Shown: positions 52,579 to 60,038 of the stretch, piece after piece
Numbering within the stretch: the first letter of the stretch is position 1
Layout of the letters: every line of letters begins with the position of its first letter
Assembly (NCBI GenBank): GCA_036563615.1
Contig: DATCMB010000006.1
Coordinates: 380,149-444,148 of the forward strand
Reading direction: 5' to 3'
DNA length: 64,000 nt
Origin: Candidatus Binatia bacterium
GTDB lineage: Bacteria; Desulfobacterota; Binatia; UBA12015
The notes under the pieces: generated by a model
Told to the model about the DNA's origin: nothing
The model's input: only the letters and a program-made list of their open reading frames with translations
The model's database searches: none
Position numbers and translations under genes: made by a program

Positions 52579-53982
52579 CTACTTGCCGTAGCGCACGACG
52601 CGCTCGGTCTCGAAGATCTCGTCCGGGATGTCGAGCCACACGTCGGTGTCGGCGACCGGCAGCCCCGACACCGTCGCGCGGTCCTGCTTGATGTTGTTGA
52701 TGATCGCGACGCCGCCCGAGTAGCTGATGCGCATGTAGCCCGGCGGCCCGTCGATCTTCTGGATGAGCGACTCGGGCACCTGGTAGTTCATCAGCACCTG
52801 GCCCTTCCAGTCGTACTTGCCCTTCCAGTAGCCGCGAAAATTTTCCTTGTCGAAGTACATCACCTGCTTGCCGTACAGGTAGTACGGGTTCTTCGGCACC
52901 GCCTCGACGATCCACACCGGACGCGGCACGAGCGCGATCTGCCGCGGCGCCCACGCGACGAGCCCGCTGCCGGGCTGCCAGCCTTCCTCCTGCGCGGCGA
53001 TCAGGTTGGTCTTCGGGTAGCTGAGCCGCCAGCCCATCTCGCTGCCGTCGATCAGCGGCGAGATGCGCGTGTCGGGGGTGAGCTTGATGGGCGTCAGCGG
53101 CTCGGTGAGGCCGCGGTCGTCGAAGGTGCCGAGGATCCAGCCCTCGCCGACGAGCTTGGTCTCGAACTCCTCGGGCTTGCCGTCGAAGTAGGGGCCGTCG
53201 TCCTGCGACAGGTCCGAGCCGAGGAAGCCGTCGGCGCGGTTCGCGGGATTGATCGGACGCACGCGGCGCAGCGCGGGCACGTAGGTCCAGGCCTGGTCCT
53301 GCTTGTCGCCCTCGCGGTAGCGCCAGTTGAGGCTCACGATGCCGTTGACGTCCGCGGGCTCGGTCGCGACGCCCATCGTGCGGTTCAGGATGTTGAGCGG
53401 GTTTGGGCCGATGCGCTCCTGGATCTCCGGCGGCTGGCCGTCGTAGTACTTGAAGTGCACGTCGACCGAGATGCGGCGCTGGATGCCGTCGTCGCGCGTC
53501 ACCCAGTTGAGCGGCGACGTGGTGTGGAACGAGCCCGCCCAGTGCAGCGTGTAGAGGTAGTTCCACAGCACCTTGGCGCCGGCTTTCGGGTCGTTCGGGT
53601 CGATCTGCGGGAACGGCCAGCCGATGATCACCGGTGGGCGGGTGCCGGTGCTCTTGTCGACCACCGTGCCCTTGTCGTCGACGTCGAAGCGGCCCGCGTT
53701 CTTCTGCGAGATCTCGACGAGCCGCGGGTCGGCGACGGTGCCCTTCTTGCCCTCGAGGTGGCGGATCGGGTTGGCGTAGTCGCCGCGCTTGTAGAGCTCG
53801 AGGATCTCGTCGGGCAGGAAGCCCTGCGCGATCTCCCAGTTGTCCTTGGAGAGGATCGTGCCCTCGGGGATCTCGAGCAGCGCCTTGGGCGACGCGCCGG
53901 GCTGCACCGCGCCGTACGCGGGCGCCGTCGTCAAGATCAAGAACGCGAGCCAGAACGTCCAGGTTCGCCGTACCGTCTCCAT
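52579..53982 (-). CDS. DUF1329 outer-membrane lipoprotein-sorting-like protein
   Basis: 467 residues. ATG at 53980-53982 preceded by GGAGGGAG; signal peptide ending near AYG. Characteristic DUF1329 segments: LLEIPEGTILSKDNWEIAQG, WGWPFPQ-like GWPFPQIDPNDPKAG, MGVATEPADVNG, YRDGEKQD-type WRYREGDKQDQAWTYVPALRRVR, and SDLSQDDGPYF. DUF1329 proteins are periplasmic, LolB/LolA-like and often occur with RND transporters and hydrocarbon or steroid degradation genes. No such transporter is adjacent here. Confidence 0.93.
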   Translation of the reverse strand: METVRRTWTFWLAFLILTTAPAYGAVQPGASPKALLEIPEGTILSKDNWEIAQGFLPDEILELYKRGDYANPIRHLEGKKGTVADPRLVEISQKNAGRFDVDDKGTVVDKSTGTRPPVIIGWPFPQIDPNDPKAGAKVLWNYLYTLHWAGSFHTTSPLNWVTRDDGIQRRISVDVHFKYYDGQPPEIQERIGPNPLNILNRTMGVATEPADVNGIVSLNWRYREGDKQDQAWTYVPALRRVRPINPANRADGFLGSDLSQDDGPYFDGKPEEFETKLVGEGWILGTFDDRGLTEPLTPIKLTPDTRISPLIDGSEMGWRLSYPKTNLIAAQEEGWQPGSGLVAWAPRQIALVPRPVWIVEAVPKNPYYLYGKQVMYFDKENFRGYWKGKYDWKGQVLMNYQVPESLIQKIDGPPGYMRISYSGGVAIINNIKQDRATVSGLPVADTDVWLDIPDEIFETERVVRYGK

Positions 53983-54146
53983 CGCTCCCTCCACGGCGAT
54001 CGGTGTCGCGCCTCGCTTCTACAACCGTCCGGCGACGGGACGAAACCCAGAATTGCGCGGTCTCGACGCGACGCGCAGGCGCGGGAGCGCCCGCCGCGAG
54101 CGCGGGACGGGGAAGGTGGGTCGCGCGCGTGGCGACCGGTCACCGG

Positions 54147-54575
54147 ATGCGTTGTGCAAGACTTCGCGAGGCGATAGCGTGCCTCTGCTTGGTCGCCGAC
54201 GGAGTGGATCCTCAGCGCTCGCCGTTCGAGGAGGTCGTCGTGGCGGACGACGTCGCGCGTGCGGTCGTGCGACGCGCCCACGCGCACGAGCTCTGCGCCG
54301 GCCACTTCCCCGGCGACCCGCTGGTGCCGGGCGCGTACCTGACGGGGCTGATGGCCGAGCTCGCAGCGCTCTACGTGCAGCGCACGCGGCCGCGCGCGCG
54401 TCTCGTGGCGATCGATGAAGCCGGCTTCGCCCGCCGGGTCGTGCCCGACGAGCCGATCGTGATCGAGTGCCGCGCGCCGCGCGGGGACGACGACCCGCTG
54501 CGCGCCGACGCGGTGGTGTACAGCGCCGGGGTGCGCGCCGCGCGCGCCCGGCTGCGCTTCGGAGAGCCGTCGTGA
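54147..54575 (+). CDS. FabZ-like hotdog dehydratase subunit A (His only)
   Basis: 142 residues. ELCAGHFPGDPLVPGA is the FabZ catalytic loop with the active-site His, but the helix after it reads YLTGLMAELA, placing Gly where FabZ has the catalytic Glu. It overlaps the next gene by four bases (GTGA at 54572-54575). A GTG at 54204 is a possible shorter start. Together with the downstream subunit it probably forms a heterodimeric 3-hydroxyacyl-ACP dehydratase. Confidence 0.82.
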   Translation: MRCARLREAIACLCLVADGVDPQRSPFEEVVVADDVARAVVRRAHAHELCAGHFPGDPLVPGAYLTGLMAELAALYVQRTRPRARLVAIDEAGFARRVVPDEPIVIECRAPRGDDDPLRADAVVYSAGVRAARARLRFGEPS

Positions 54576-54973
54576 GCGTGCCCGGCCTCGGCCTGCCGTC
54601 GCCCGCAGACCTCCTGCGCCACGCGCCGCCCGCGGTGCTGGTCGACGCCATCGTCGAGCGCGGCGAGGGGACGCTCGTCTGCACGGCGGCGCCGCGTGCC
54701 TGGACCTGGCCTCGGATGCTCGAGGCCGCCGCGCAGACCGCGGGGCTCCTCGCCGGGCTCGACGCCGAGGGGCCGCGCAGCGCGGTGATCGCGCAGTACC
54801 GCGGCGTCGAGGTGCACGCGCTCGAGCACGACGGCGCGCTGCGCATCCGCGCCACGCTCGAGCGCAAGGTGCTCGGCTTCTGGCGCTGCCGTTTCGAAGT
54901 CCGCGACGCCGCCGCGCGTCTCCTGCTCGCGGGCGGCGTCGCGCTCGCATCCGACGTGGGTGAAGGCTCATGA
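54572..54973 (+). CDS. FabZ/ApeP-like hotdog dehydratase subunit B (Glu only)
   Basis: 133 residues, GTG start overlapping the upstream stop. LLRHAPPAVLVDAIVERGEG and VIAQYRGVEVHALEHDG fit the FabZ fold. The GHFPGxPxMPG loop is missing, replaced by AAPRAWTWPRM, so the catalytic His is absent, while LEAAAQTAGLL retains the Glu helix. The stop overlaps the start of the methyltransferase (ATGA at 54970-54973). Resembles the second dehydratase of aryl-polyene-type type II polyketide clusters. Confidence 0.75.
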   Translation: MSVPGLGLPSPADLLRHAPPAVLVDAIVERGEGTLVCTAAPRAWTWPRMLEAAAQTAGLLAGLDAEGPRSAVIAQYRGVEVHALEHDGALRIRATLERKVLGFWRCRFEVRDAAARLLLAGGVALASDVGEGS

Positions 54974-56166
54974 GCGCGTCGACCTCCTTCGAGATCCCAC
55001 CTCCCGACCCGCGGCTGTTCGAGCTCCTTGGCGACGAGGGCTTCGGCGACGAGCTGTTCAACGAGCGCCAGCACAGAAGCTGCGCGTACGTCGAGATCTA
55101 CGTCGTGCAGCTCGCCGTGCGCTTGATCACCGAGCTCGGTCTTGCGAGCGCGCTCGAGCAGCCGCGGACGGTGCACGAGCTCGCGCGCGCGCAGGGCTTC
55201 GTCGACGCCTTCCGCGCGCCGCTCGCCTGGCTGCTCGCGCTGCTCGCCGACGCGGGCGTGCTCGAGGTCGGTGAGGAGACGGGCAACGGCACGGACGCGG
55301 CCGCGCCGACCTACCGTCTCGCCGCGCCGCTGCCCGCGGTGGATCCCGACGCCGTGCGGGCGGCGGCGCTCGAGGTCGACCCGTCGTACGCGGCGACCTA
55401 CGCGCTGCTCGACCGCGCGGCCGAAGCCTACGCCCGGATCGCGCGCGGCGAGGACAACGCGGAGCACGCGCTCTTCCAGAACGTCTCGCTCTGGATCGGC
55501 TACTTCAACAACGCGAACGGCTACTACGCGATCAACAATCGCGTCGCCGCGGCCGCAGCGGCGCCGTGCGTCGGCGACGGCGCGCGCGTGCTCGAGATCG
55601 GCGCCGGGCTCGGCAGCGCGACCGAGGCGCTGCTCGAGCGACTCGGTCTGCGCGCGAGCGCGATCGCGTCCTACCGCGCCACCGAGCCGGTCGCGTTCTT
55701 CCGCCGTCGCGCGGAGCGCACGCTGCGCGCGCGCTTCCCGGAGCTCGCGCTGCAGGCGGACGCGCTCGACCTCGAGCGTCCGTGGGGCGAGCAGGGCGTG
55801 GCGCCGGGGTCGTACGACCTCGTGTGGGGCGTCAACGTGTTCCACCTCGCGCGCCGGCTCGACGACGTCCTCGCCGAGGCGCGCACCGCGCTCGCGCCCG
55901 GCGGCGCGCTGGTGGTGGGCGAGGGCATGCGGCCGCGGCCGCACGCGCCGGTCGCCGCGGAGATGCCGTTTCAGCTGCTCGCGGCCTACGTCGGCGTCGA
56001 GACCGGACCCGAGCGCTCGCAGCCGGGCTTCCTCACCGCCGCGCAGTGGCGCGCGGCGCTCGAGCGCACGGGCTTCGCGGAGGTCACGCTGGTGCCCGAC
56101 GTGGAGCGCATGAACGCGATCCGCCCGGGCTTCTACGCGGCCGGCGTCCGCGGCCGGCGCGTCTGA
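54970..56166 (+). CDS. SAM-dependent methyltransferase with winged-helix N-terminus
   Basis: 398 residues. N-terminal helical/winged dimerisation region (LAVRLITELGLASAL) as in O-methyltransferases, then class I methyltransferase motif VLEIGAGLGSATEALLERL, LVWGVNVFHLARRLDDVL and LAPGGALVVGEG. Overlaps the upstream dehydratase gene by ATGA and so is the last member of a three-gene, translationally coupled operon. Substrate may be an ACP-bound or released polyketide/fatty acid; unproven. Confidence 0.88.
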   Translation: MSASTSFEIPPPDPRLFELLGDEGFGDELFNERQHRSCAYVEIYVVQLAVRLITELGLASALEQPRTVHELARAQGFVDAFRAPLAWLLALLADAGVLEVGEETGNGTDAAAPTYRLAAPLPAVDPDAVRAAALEVDPSYAATYALLDRAAEAYARIARGEDNAEHALFQNVSLWIGYFNNANGYYAINNRVAAAAAAPCVGDGARVLEIGAGLGSATEALLERLGLRASAIASYRATEPVAFFRRRAERTLRARFPELALQADALDLERPWGEQGVAPGSYDLVWGVNVFHLARRLDDVLAEARTALAPGGALVVGEGMRPRPHAPVAAEMPFQLLAAYVGVETGPERSQPGFLTAAQWRAALERTGFAEVTLVPDVERMNAIRPGFYAAGVRGRRV

Positions 56167-56266
56167 GAGCGCGCGCAGGCGAGCGCACGGACTTACCGCG
56201 CGCGTCACCGCCGCGCCGCGCCTCGCTCCGACGCACGGCAGCGCGCAAGTCGCGCGCGCTTCGTCC

Positions 56267-57211
56267 TCAGGACGCTTCGAGCCGCCGCACGCCGGTCGGA
56301 CGCTCGGCGGGCGCGCTCGTCTGCTCCTCGCGCAGCATCGGCTGGAACATCAGCCACTGGTGCGGCAGCTCGCGGACCACGGCCTCGTAGGCGCGCACCG
56401 CGCCCTCGAGGGCGGCGATGCTCTGCGCGCGCGTCTTCGGGTCGAAGCGCGCGACGACGCGCAGCTCGTGCTTCCGGATGCCGCGCCGGATCGCGAACAC
56501 GACGAGCACCGGCGCCTGCGCGAGGCGCGCGACCGTGAAGGGGCCGAGCTGGAAGCGCGTCGGGCGGCCGCAGAACTCGACCGTATGGCTGCCCGGCAGC
56601 GGGCCCCAGGGCTCGATCTGCATGCCGACGATCTCGCCGCGGCGCAGCGCCTGCACGATCGGCACGCCGGAGAACGCCGTGCCGCCGGAGTAGATGACGT
56701 TGAAGCCGTAGCGCGTGCGCTGCTCGTGCACGATCCGGCGCGCCGTCGCGTTGAGCTCCTGCGCCGTCACCATGTTGACCTTGCGTCCGAACTGCCCGAG
56801 CGCGCGCGTGGCGACCGCCCACGAGCCGAAGTGCCCGGTGACGATCACCAGCCCGCGCTCCTCGGCGAGCGCCGACTTGAAGATCTCGTCGCCGACGACG
56901 TGGATGTCGAGCGGCTTCGGGCGCGGTCCCCACTGCTCCATGGTCTCGGTGATCGAGCGCGCGAACTCGGCGAACACGCGGTAGGCGTCGCGGTGCTCGC
57001 GCAGGCGGTCGCGCTCGCCGTGCACCAGACGCTGGTTCGCCTGCACGATCGCGCGCTGCTCGCGGGCAATCGCATAGATGATCCCCGCGATCACCGGCGG
57101 TGATCCGCGCTTCCACCACTCGGGGCCGTAGACGCAGCCGAGCTCGGCGAGTCGCCGCCAGAAGGCGCCGTCGAAGCGCAGCGCAGCGCGAAGGGTAGCG
57201 AGGCGGCTCAT
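56267..57211 (-). CDS. LpxL/HtrB-family lipid acyltransferase-like protein, acidic catalytic residue missing
   Basis: 314 residues from the ATG at 57209-57211, preceded by a membrane-like N-terminal segment with little hydrophobicity. Family landmarks: RGLVIVTGHFGSWAVATRAL, MVTAQELNATARRIVHEQR, GGTAFSGVPIVQALRRGEIVGMQ, and a final LPHQWLMFQPML. LpxL enzymes need HxxxxE/D; here the sequence is HFGSWA, so the acidic residue is Ala. Function may therefore be altered. It is convergent with the hotdog-methyltransferase operon. Confidence 0.84.
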   Translation of the reverse strand: MSRLATLRAALRFDGAFWRRLAELGCVYGPEWWKRGSPPVIAGIIYAIAREQRAIVQANQRLVHGERDRLREHRDAYRVFAEFARSITETMEQWGPRPKPLDIHVVGDEIFKSALAEERGLVIVTGHFGSWAVATRALGQFGRKVNMVTAQELNATARRIVHEQRTRYGFNVIYSGGTAFSGVPIVQALRRGEIVGMQIEPWGPLPGSHTVEFCGRPTRFQLGPFTVARLAQAPVLVVFAIRRGIRKHELRVVARFDPKTRAQSIAALEGAVRAYEAVVRELPHQWLMFQPMLREEQTSAPAERPTGVRRLEAS

Positions 57212-57640
57212 CGGTCGTCGGCTCGGGTCCAACACTAGCGGACGAAGCGACGAATCCGAACCGGATGCGTCGCGGCGCGCAACTTTTCTCGCGAGCCGAG
57301 CATCGACCGACGGCACGCTTTGCCGTGTAGAACGTACAGGGTTTGCAAAACGCTCCCGTAGATCCGCGCCCGACGCCTCGCGCGCGCGCTGAGGGGTGGG
57401 CCGGGAAGACGGCGATTTGCGGGGGCGCCATCTTCCCGGCCGAGAGGTCGCGGGTGGACGACCTGATGGGTGACGCGGACGTTCCGCAAGACGCATGCCT
57501 GCGTTCGCTTGCAGCGGGTTCGCGTCGCGGCAGCGCTCCGCCGCGCGAGCTGGCGCGCCGCTGCGCCCCTCAGACGCCTGGGCAGGCGCGCGTTGCACGC
57601 GACGTTTCGCATGCGATGCTGGGGCCCCCGAGGAGGACGC
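57212..57640. other. 429-base non-coding divergent region with a hairpin
   Basis: Separates the LpxL-like gene from the acyl-CoA dehydrogenase genes. It contains an interrupted 10-bp plus 4-bp hairpin (57400-57409 with 57431-57440; inner 57411-57414 with 57426-57429) with an 11-base loop. I see no strong promoter, no ORF of credible composition and no recognisable riboswitch. AGGAGG at 57631 is the ribosome-binding site of the next gene. Confidence 0.5.
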
Positions 57641-58849
57641 ATGAGCGAGCGCAAGGACACCCCCGAGCAGGCGGAATTCCGCGAGTACTGCCGTCGCTGG
57701 CTGGCCGAGAACCGGCCGCCGGCGCCGAGCTTCCGCCTACCGCTGTCGCCGATCGAGGTATCGACCGAGGAGCAGCGCGCCTACCTCGCGGCCTGGCAGA
57801 AGAAGTGCCACGCCGCGGGCCTGGTCGGCGCCGACTACCCGAAGGAGTACGGTGGCCACGGCCACAAGGGCTTCCAGACCATCGCGTCGCAGGAGATGTC
57901 GCGCGCCGGCGTGCCGTTCATGCTCAACGTGATCGGCCTCTCGATGGCGGCCCCGACCATCCTGGTGCATGGCACCGAGGAGCAGAAGCGCCGCTTCCTG
58001 CCGCCGCTCCTGTCCTGTGACGAGATCTGGTGCCAGGGCTTCTCCGAGCCCGGCGCCGGCTCCGACCTCGCGAGCGTGCAGACCTCTGCGGTCCGCGAAG
58101 GAGACAACTGGATCATCAACGGCCACAAGGTGTGGACGAGCCTCGCGCACTTCGCGAGCTGGATGATCCTGCTCGCGCGCCACTCGCGCGACCACAAGTA
58201 CGAGGGCCTCACGTACTTCATCGCGCCGATCAAGGGCGCGAAGGGCGTCACCGTGCGGCCGCTCGTCAAGATGACCGGCGAGACCGGCTTCAACGAGGTG
58301 CTGTTCGAGGACGTCGTCATCCCCGACGCGCACCGGCTCGACGAGGTCGGCAAGGGCTGGACGGTCGCGATGACGACGCTCACCTACGAGCGCGGCGCCG
58401 CCGAGGGCGCGGGCAGCGGCGGTGGCGCGTCGTTCGAGGATCAGATCAAGGCGCTCGTCGCGCTCGCCAAGCGCACGCCGCGCAACGGCGGCACCGCGTG
58501 GGACGACGCGGTCGTGCGCGACAAGATCGCGCAGCTCGCGATCCGCGCGGAGGGGCTCAAGCAGAACGCGCGGCGCGCGCGCGTCGCGGGGCTCAACGAG
58601 CACCCGATGCGCCTGCCGCTGCAGAGCAAGGTCGTGATGACCGAGCTCACGCAGGACATCGGTGCGGTCGGCGTCGAGATCGCGGGTCCGCACGCGAGCC
58701 GCTACCTCGGCGATCCCAACGCGCCGGACAACGGCCACTGGCCGCACGCGTACATGAACTCCTACGGCATGACGATCGCGGCGGGCTCGAACGAGATCCA
58801 GCGCAACATCCTCGGCGAGCGCGTCCTCGGGCTGCCGAAGTCGAAGTAG
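57641..58849 (+). CDS. Acyl-CoA dehydrogenase
   Basis: 402 residues, ATG with AGGAGG. FAD flavoenzyme: EQAEFREYCRRWL N-terminus, CQGFSEPGAGSDLASVQTSA FAD/substrate loop, WIINGHKVWTS, and a C-terminal AGSNEIQRNILGERVLG. Of the broad ACAD family that oxidises acyl-CoAs at the alpha-beta position, and paired with a second ACAD, a layout typical of steroid side-chain (FadE heterotetramer) or isovaleryl-type metabolism. Next gene starts 27 bases on. Confidence 0.94.
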   Translation: MSERKDTPEQAEFREYCRRWLAENRPPAPSFRLPLSPIEVSTEEQRAYLAAWQKKCHAAGLVGADYPKEYGGHGHKGFQTIASQEMSRAGVPFMLNVIGLSMAAPTILVHGTEEQKRRFLPPLLSCDEIWCQGFSEPGAGSDLASVQTSAVREGDNWIINGHKVWTSLAHFASWMILLARHSRDHKYEGLTYFIAPIKGAKGVTVRPLVKMTGETGFNEVLFEDVVIPDAHRLDEVGKGWTVAMTTLTYERGAAEGAGSGGGASFEDQIKALVALAKRTPRNGGTAWDDAVVRDKIAQLAIRAEGLKQNARRARVAGLNEHPMRLPLQSKVVMTELTQDIGAVGVEIAGPHASRYLGDPNAPDNGHWPHAYMNSYGMTIAAGSNEIQRNILGERVLGLPKSK

Positions 58850-58876
58850 GCGAGCAGAAGCAGGGAAGGGCGAACG

Positions 58877-60028
58877 ATGGCAATCAGCAAGGACTTCGGC
58901 TTCGGTCCCGACGAGCAGATGGTGCGCGACCAGGCGCGGCGCTTCCTCGCCGACAACGTCCCGGTCGACAAGCTGCGCGCGATGGTCGCGCGCGACCACA
59001 AGGAGGCGTACGAGACGGACGTCCAGCCCGCGAGCTGGGACGAGGACCTCTGGCGGCAGATGGTCGAGCTCGGCTGGACCGGGCTCGGGGTGCCCGAGTC
59101 GGCGGGCGGGCTCGGCATGAAGCAAATCGTCAGCGTCGCGCTCGCCGAGGAGGTCGGACGCGTCGCGCTGCCCTCGCCGCTGCTCGCGACGATGCTCGCG
59201 ACCGCGGTGCTGCGCGCCGCCGGCGCGAGCGCCTGGCTCGAGCGCATCGCGGGCGGCGAGCCCGCGACGCTCGCGATCACGCCCGAGTCCGGCTCCTGGG
59301 AGCCCGGCGATACGGACGTGACGGCGAAGGCTGCGGACGGCGGCGTGGTGCTGTCGGGTCGCGCGGCGTTCGTTCAGGACGCGCGCAAGTGCCGGCTGTT
59401 CGTCGTGTCGGCGCGCGGCGCGAACGGCATCGGGCTGTGGGTCGTGCCGGCCGACGCGCCCGGCGTCGAGATCATCCCGGACCGCATCGTCGACCTGACG
59501 CGCGACCAGGCGACGGTGGTGTTCGAGAACGTGAAGGTCGACGCCGCGGGCTGCGCGGCGCCCGAGGGCAGGGGGCAGGCGGCGCTCGAGCAGGCGCTGC
59601 CGGCGATCCTCACGCTGCTCGCCGCGGATCTCTGCGGCGCTGCCGAGTGGCAGCTCCAGACGACCGCCGAGTACGCGCGCACCCGCGTGCAGTTCGAGCG
59701 GCCGATCGGCTTCTTCCAGGCCGTCAAGCACCCGCTGGTCAACGTCATGCTGGCGATCGACCGCGCGCGCTCGCTGACCTACGCCGCGGCCTGCGCGCTC
59801 GACGAGGATCCCGCGGACGCGCTGCGGCTCGCGCGCATGGCGAAGGCCGCCGCGTCGGATGCGGGCGCGTTCGCGTCCGACCGCTCGGTGCAGCTGCACG
59901 GCGGCATCGGCTTCACCTGGGAGAGCGACGTGCACATCTGGTTCAAGCGCCAGAAGCACACCGAGCAGCTCTTCGGGAACGCGACCCAGCAGCGCGCGAA
60001 GCTCGCGGCGCTGCTCGACGCCGCCTGA
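58877..60028 (+). CDS. Acyl-CoA dehydrogenase, second subunit-like
   Basis: 383 residues. More divergent ACAD: RRFLADNVPVDKLRAMV, WTGLGVPESAGGLGM, GAAEWQLQTTAEYARTRVQFERPIGFFQAVKHPLV and LHGGIGFTWESDVHIWFKRQK at the C-terminus. The mid-region FAD loop is weaker than in the neighbour. Adjacent unlike ACADs of this kind form alpha2beta2 heterotetramers in actinobacterial steroid degradation; a similar partnership is plausible here. Confidence 0.92.
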   Translation: MAISKDFGFGPDEQMVRDQARRFLADNVPVDKLRAMVARDHKEAYETDVQPASWDEDLWRQMVELGWTGLGVPESAGGLGMKQIVSVALAEEVGRVALPSPLLATMLATAVLRAAGASAWLERIAGGEPATLAITPESGSWEPGDTDVTAKAADGGVVLSGRAAFVQDARKCRLFVVSARGANGIGLWVVPADAPGVEIIPDRIVDLTRDQATVVFENVKVDAAGCAAPEGRGQAALEQALPAILTLLAADLCGAAEWQLQTTAEYARTRVQFERPIGFFQAVKHPLVNVMLAIDRARSLTYAAACALDEDPADALRLARMAKAAASDAGAFASDRSVQLHGGIGFTWESDVHIWFKRQKHTEQLFGNATQQRAKLAALLDAA

Positions 60029-60038
60029 AACGTCGTCG

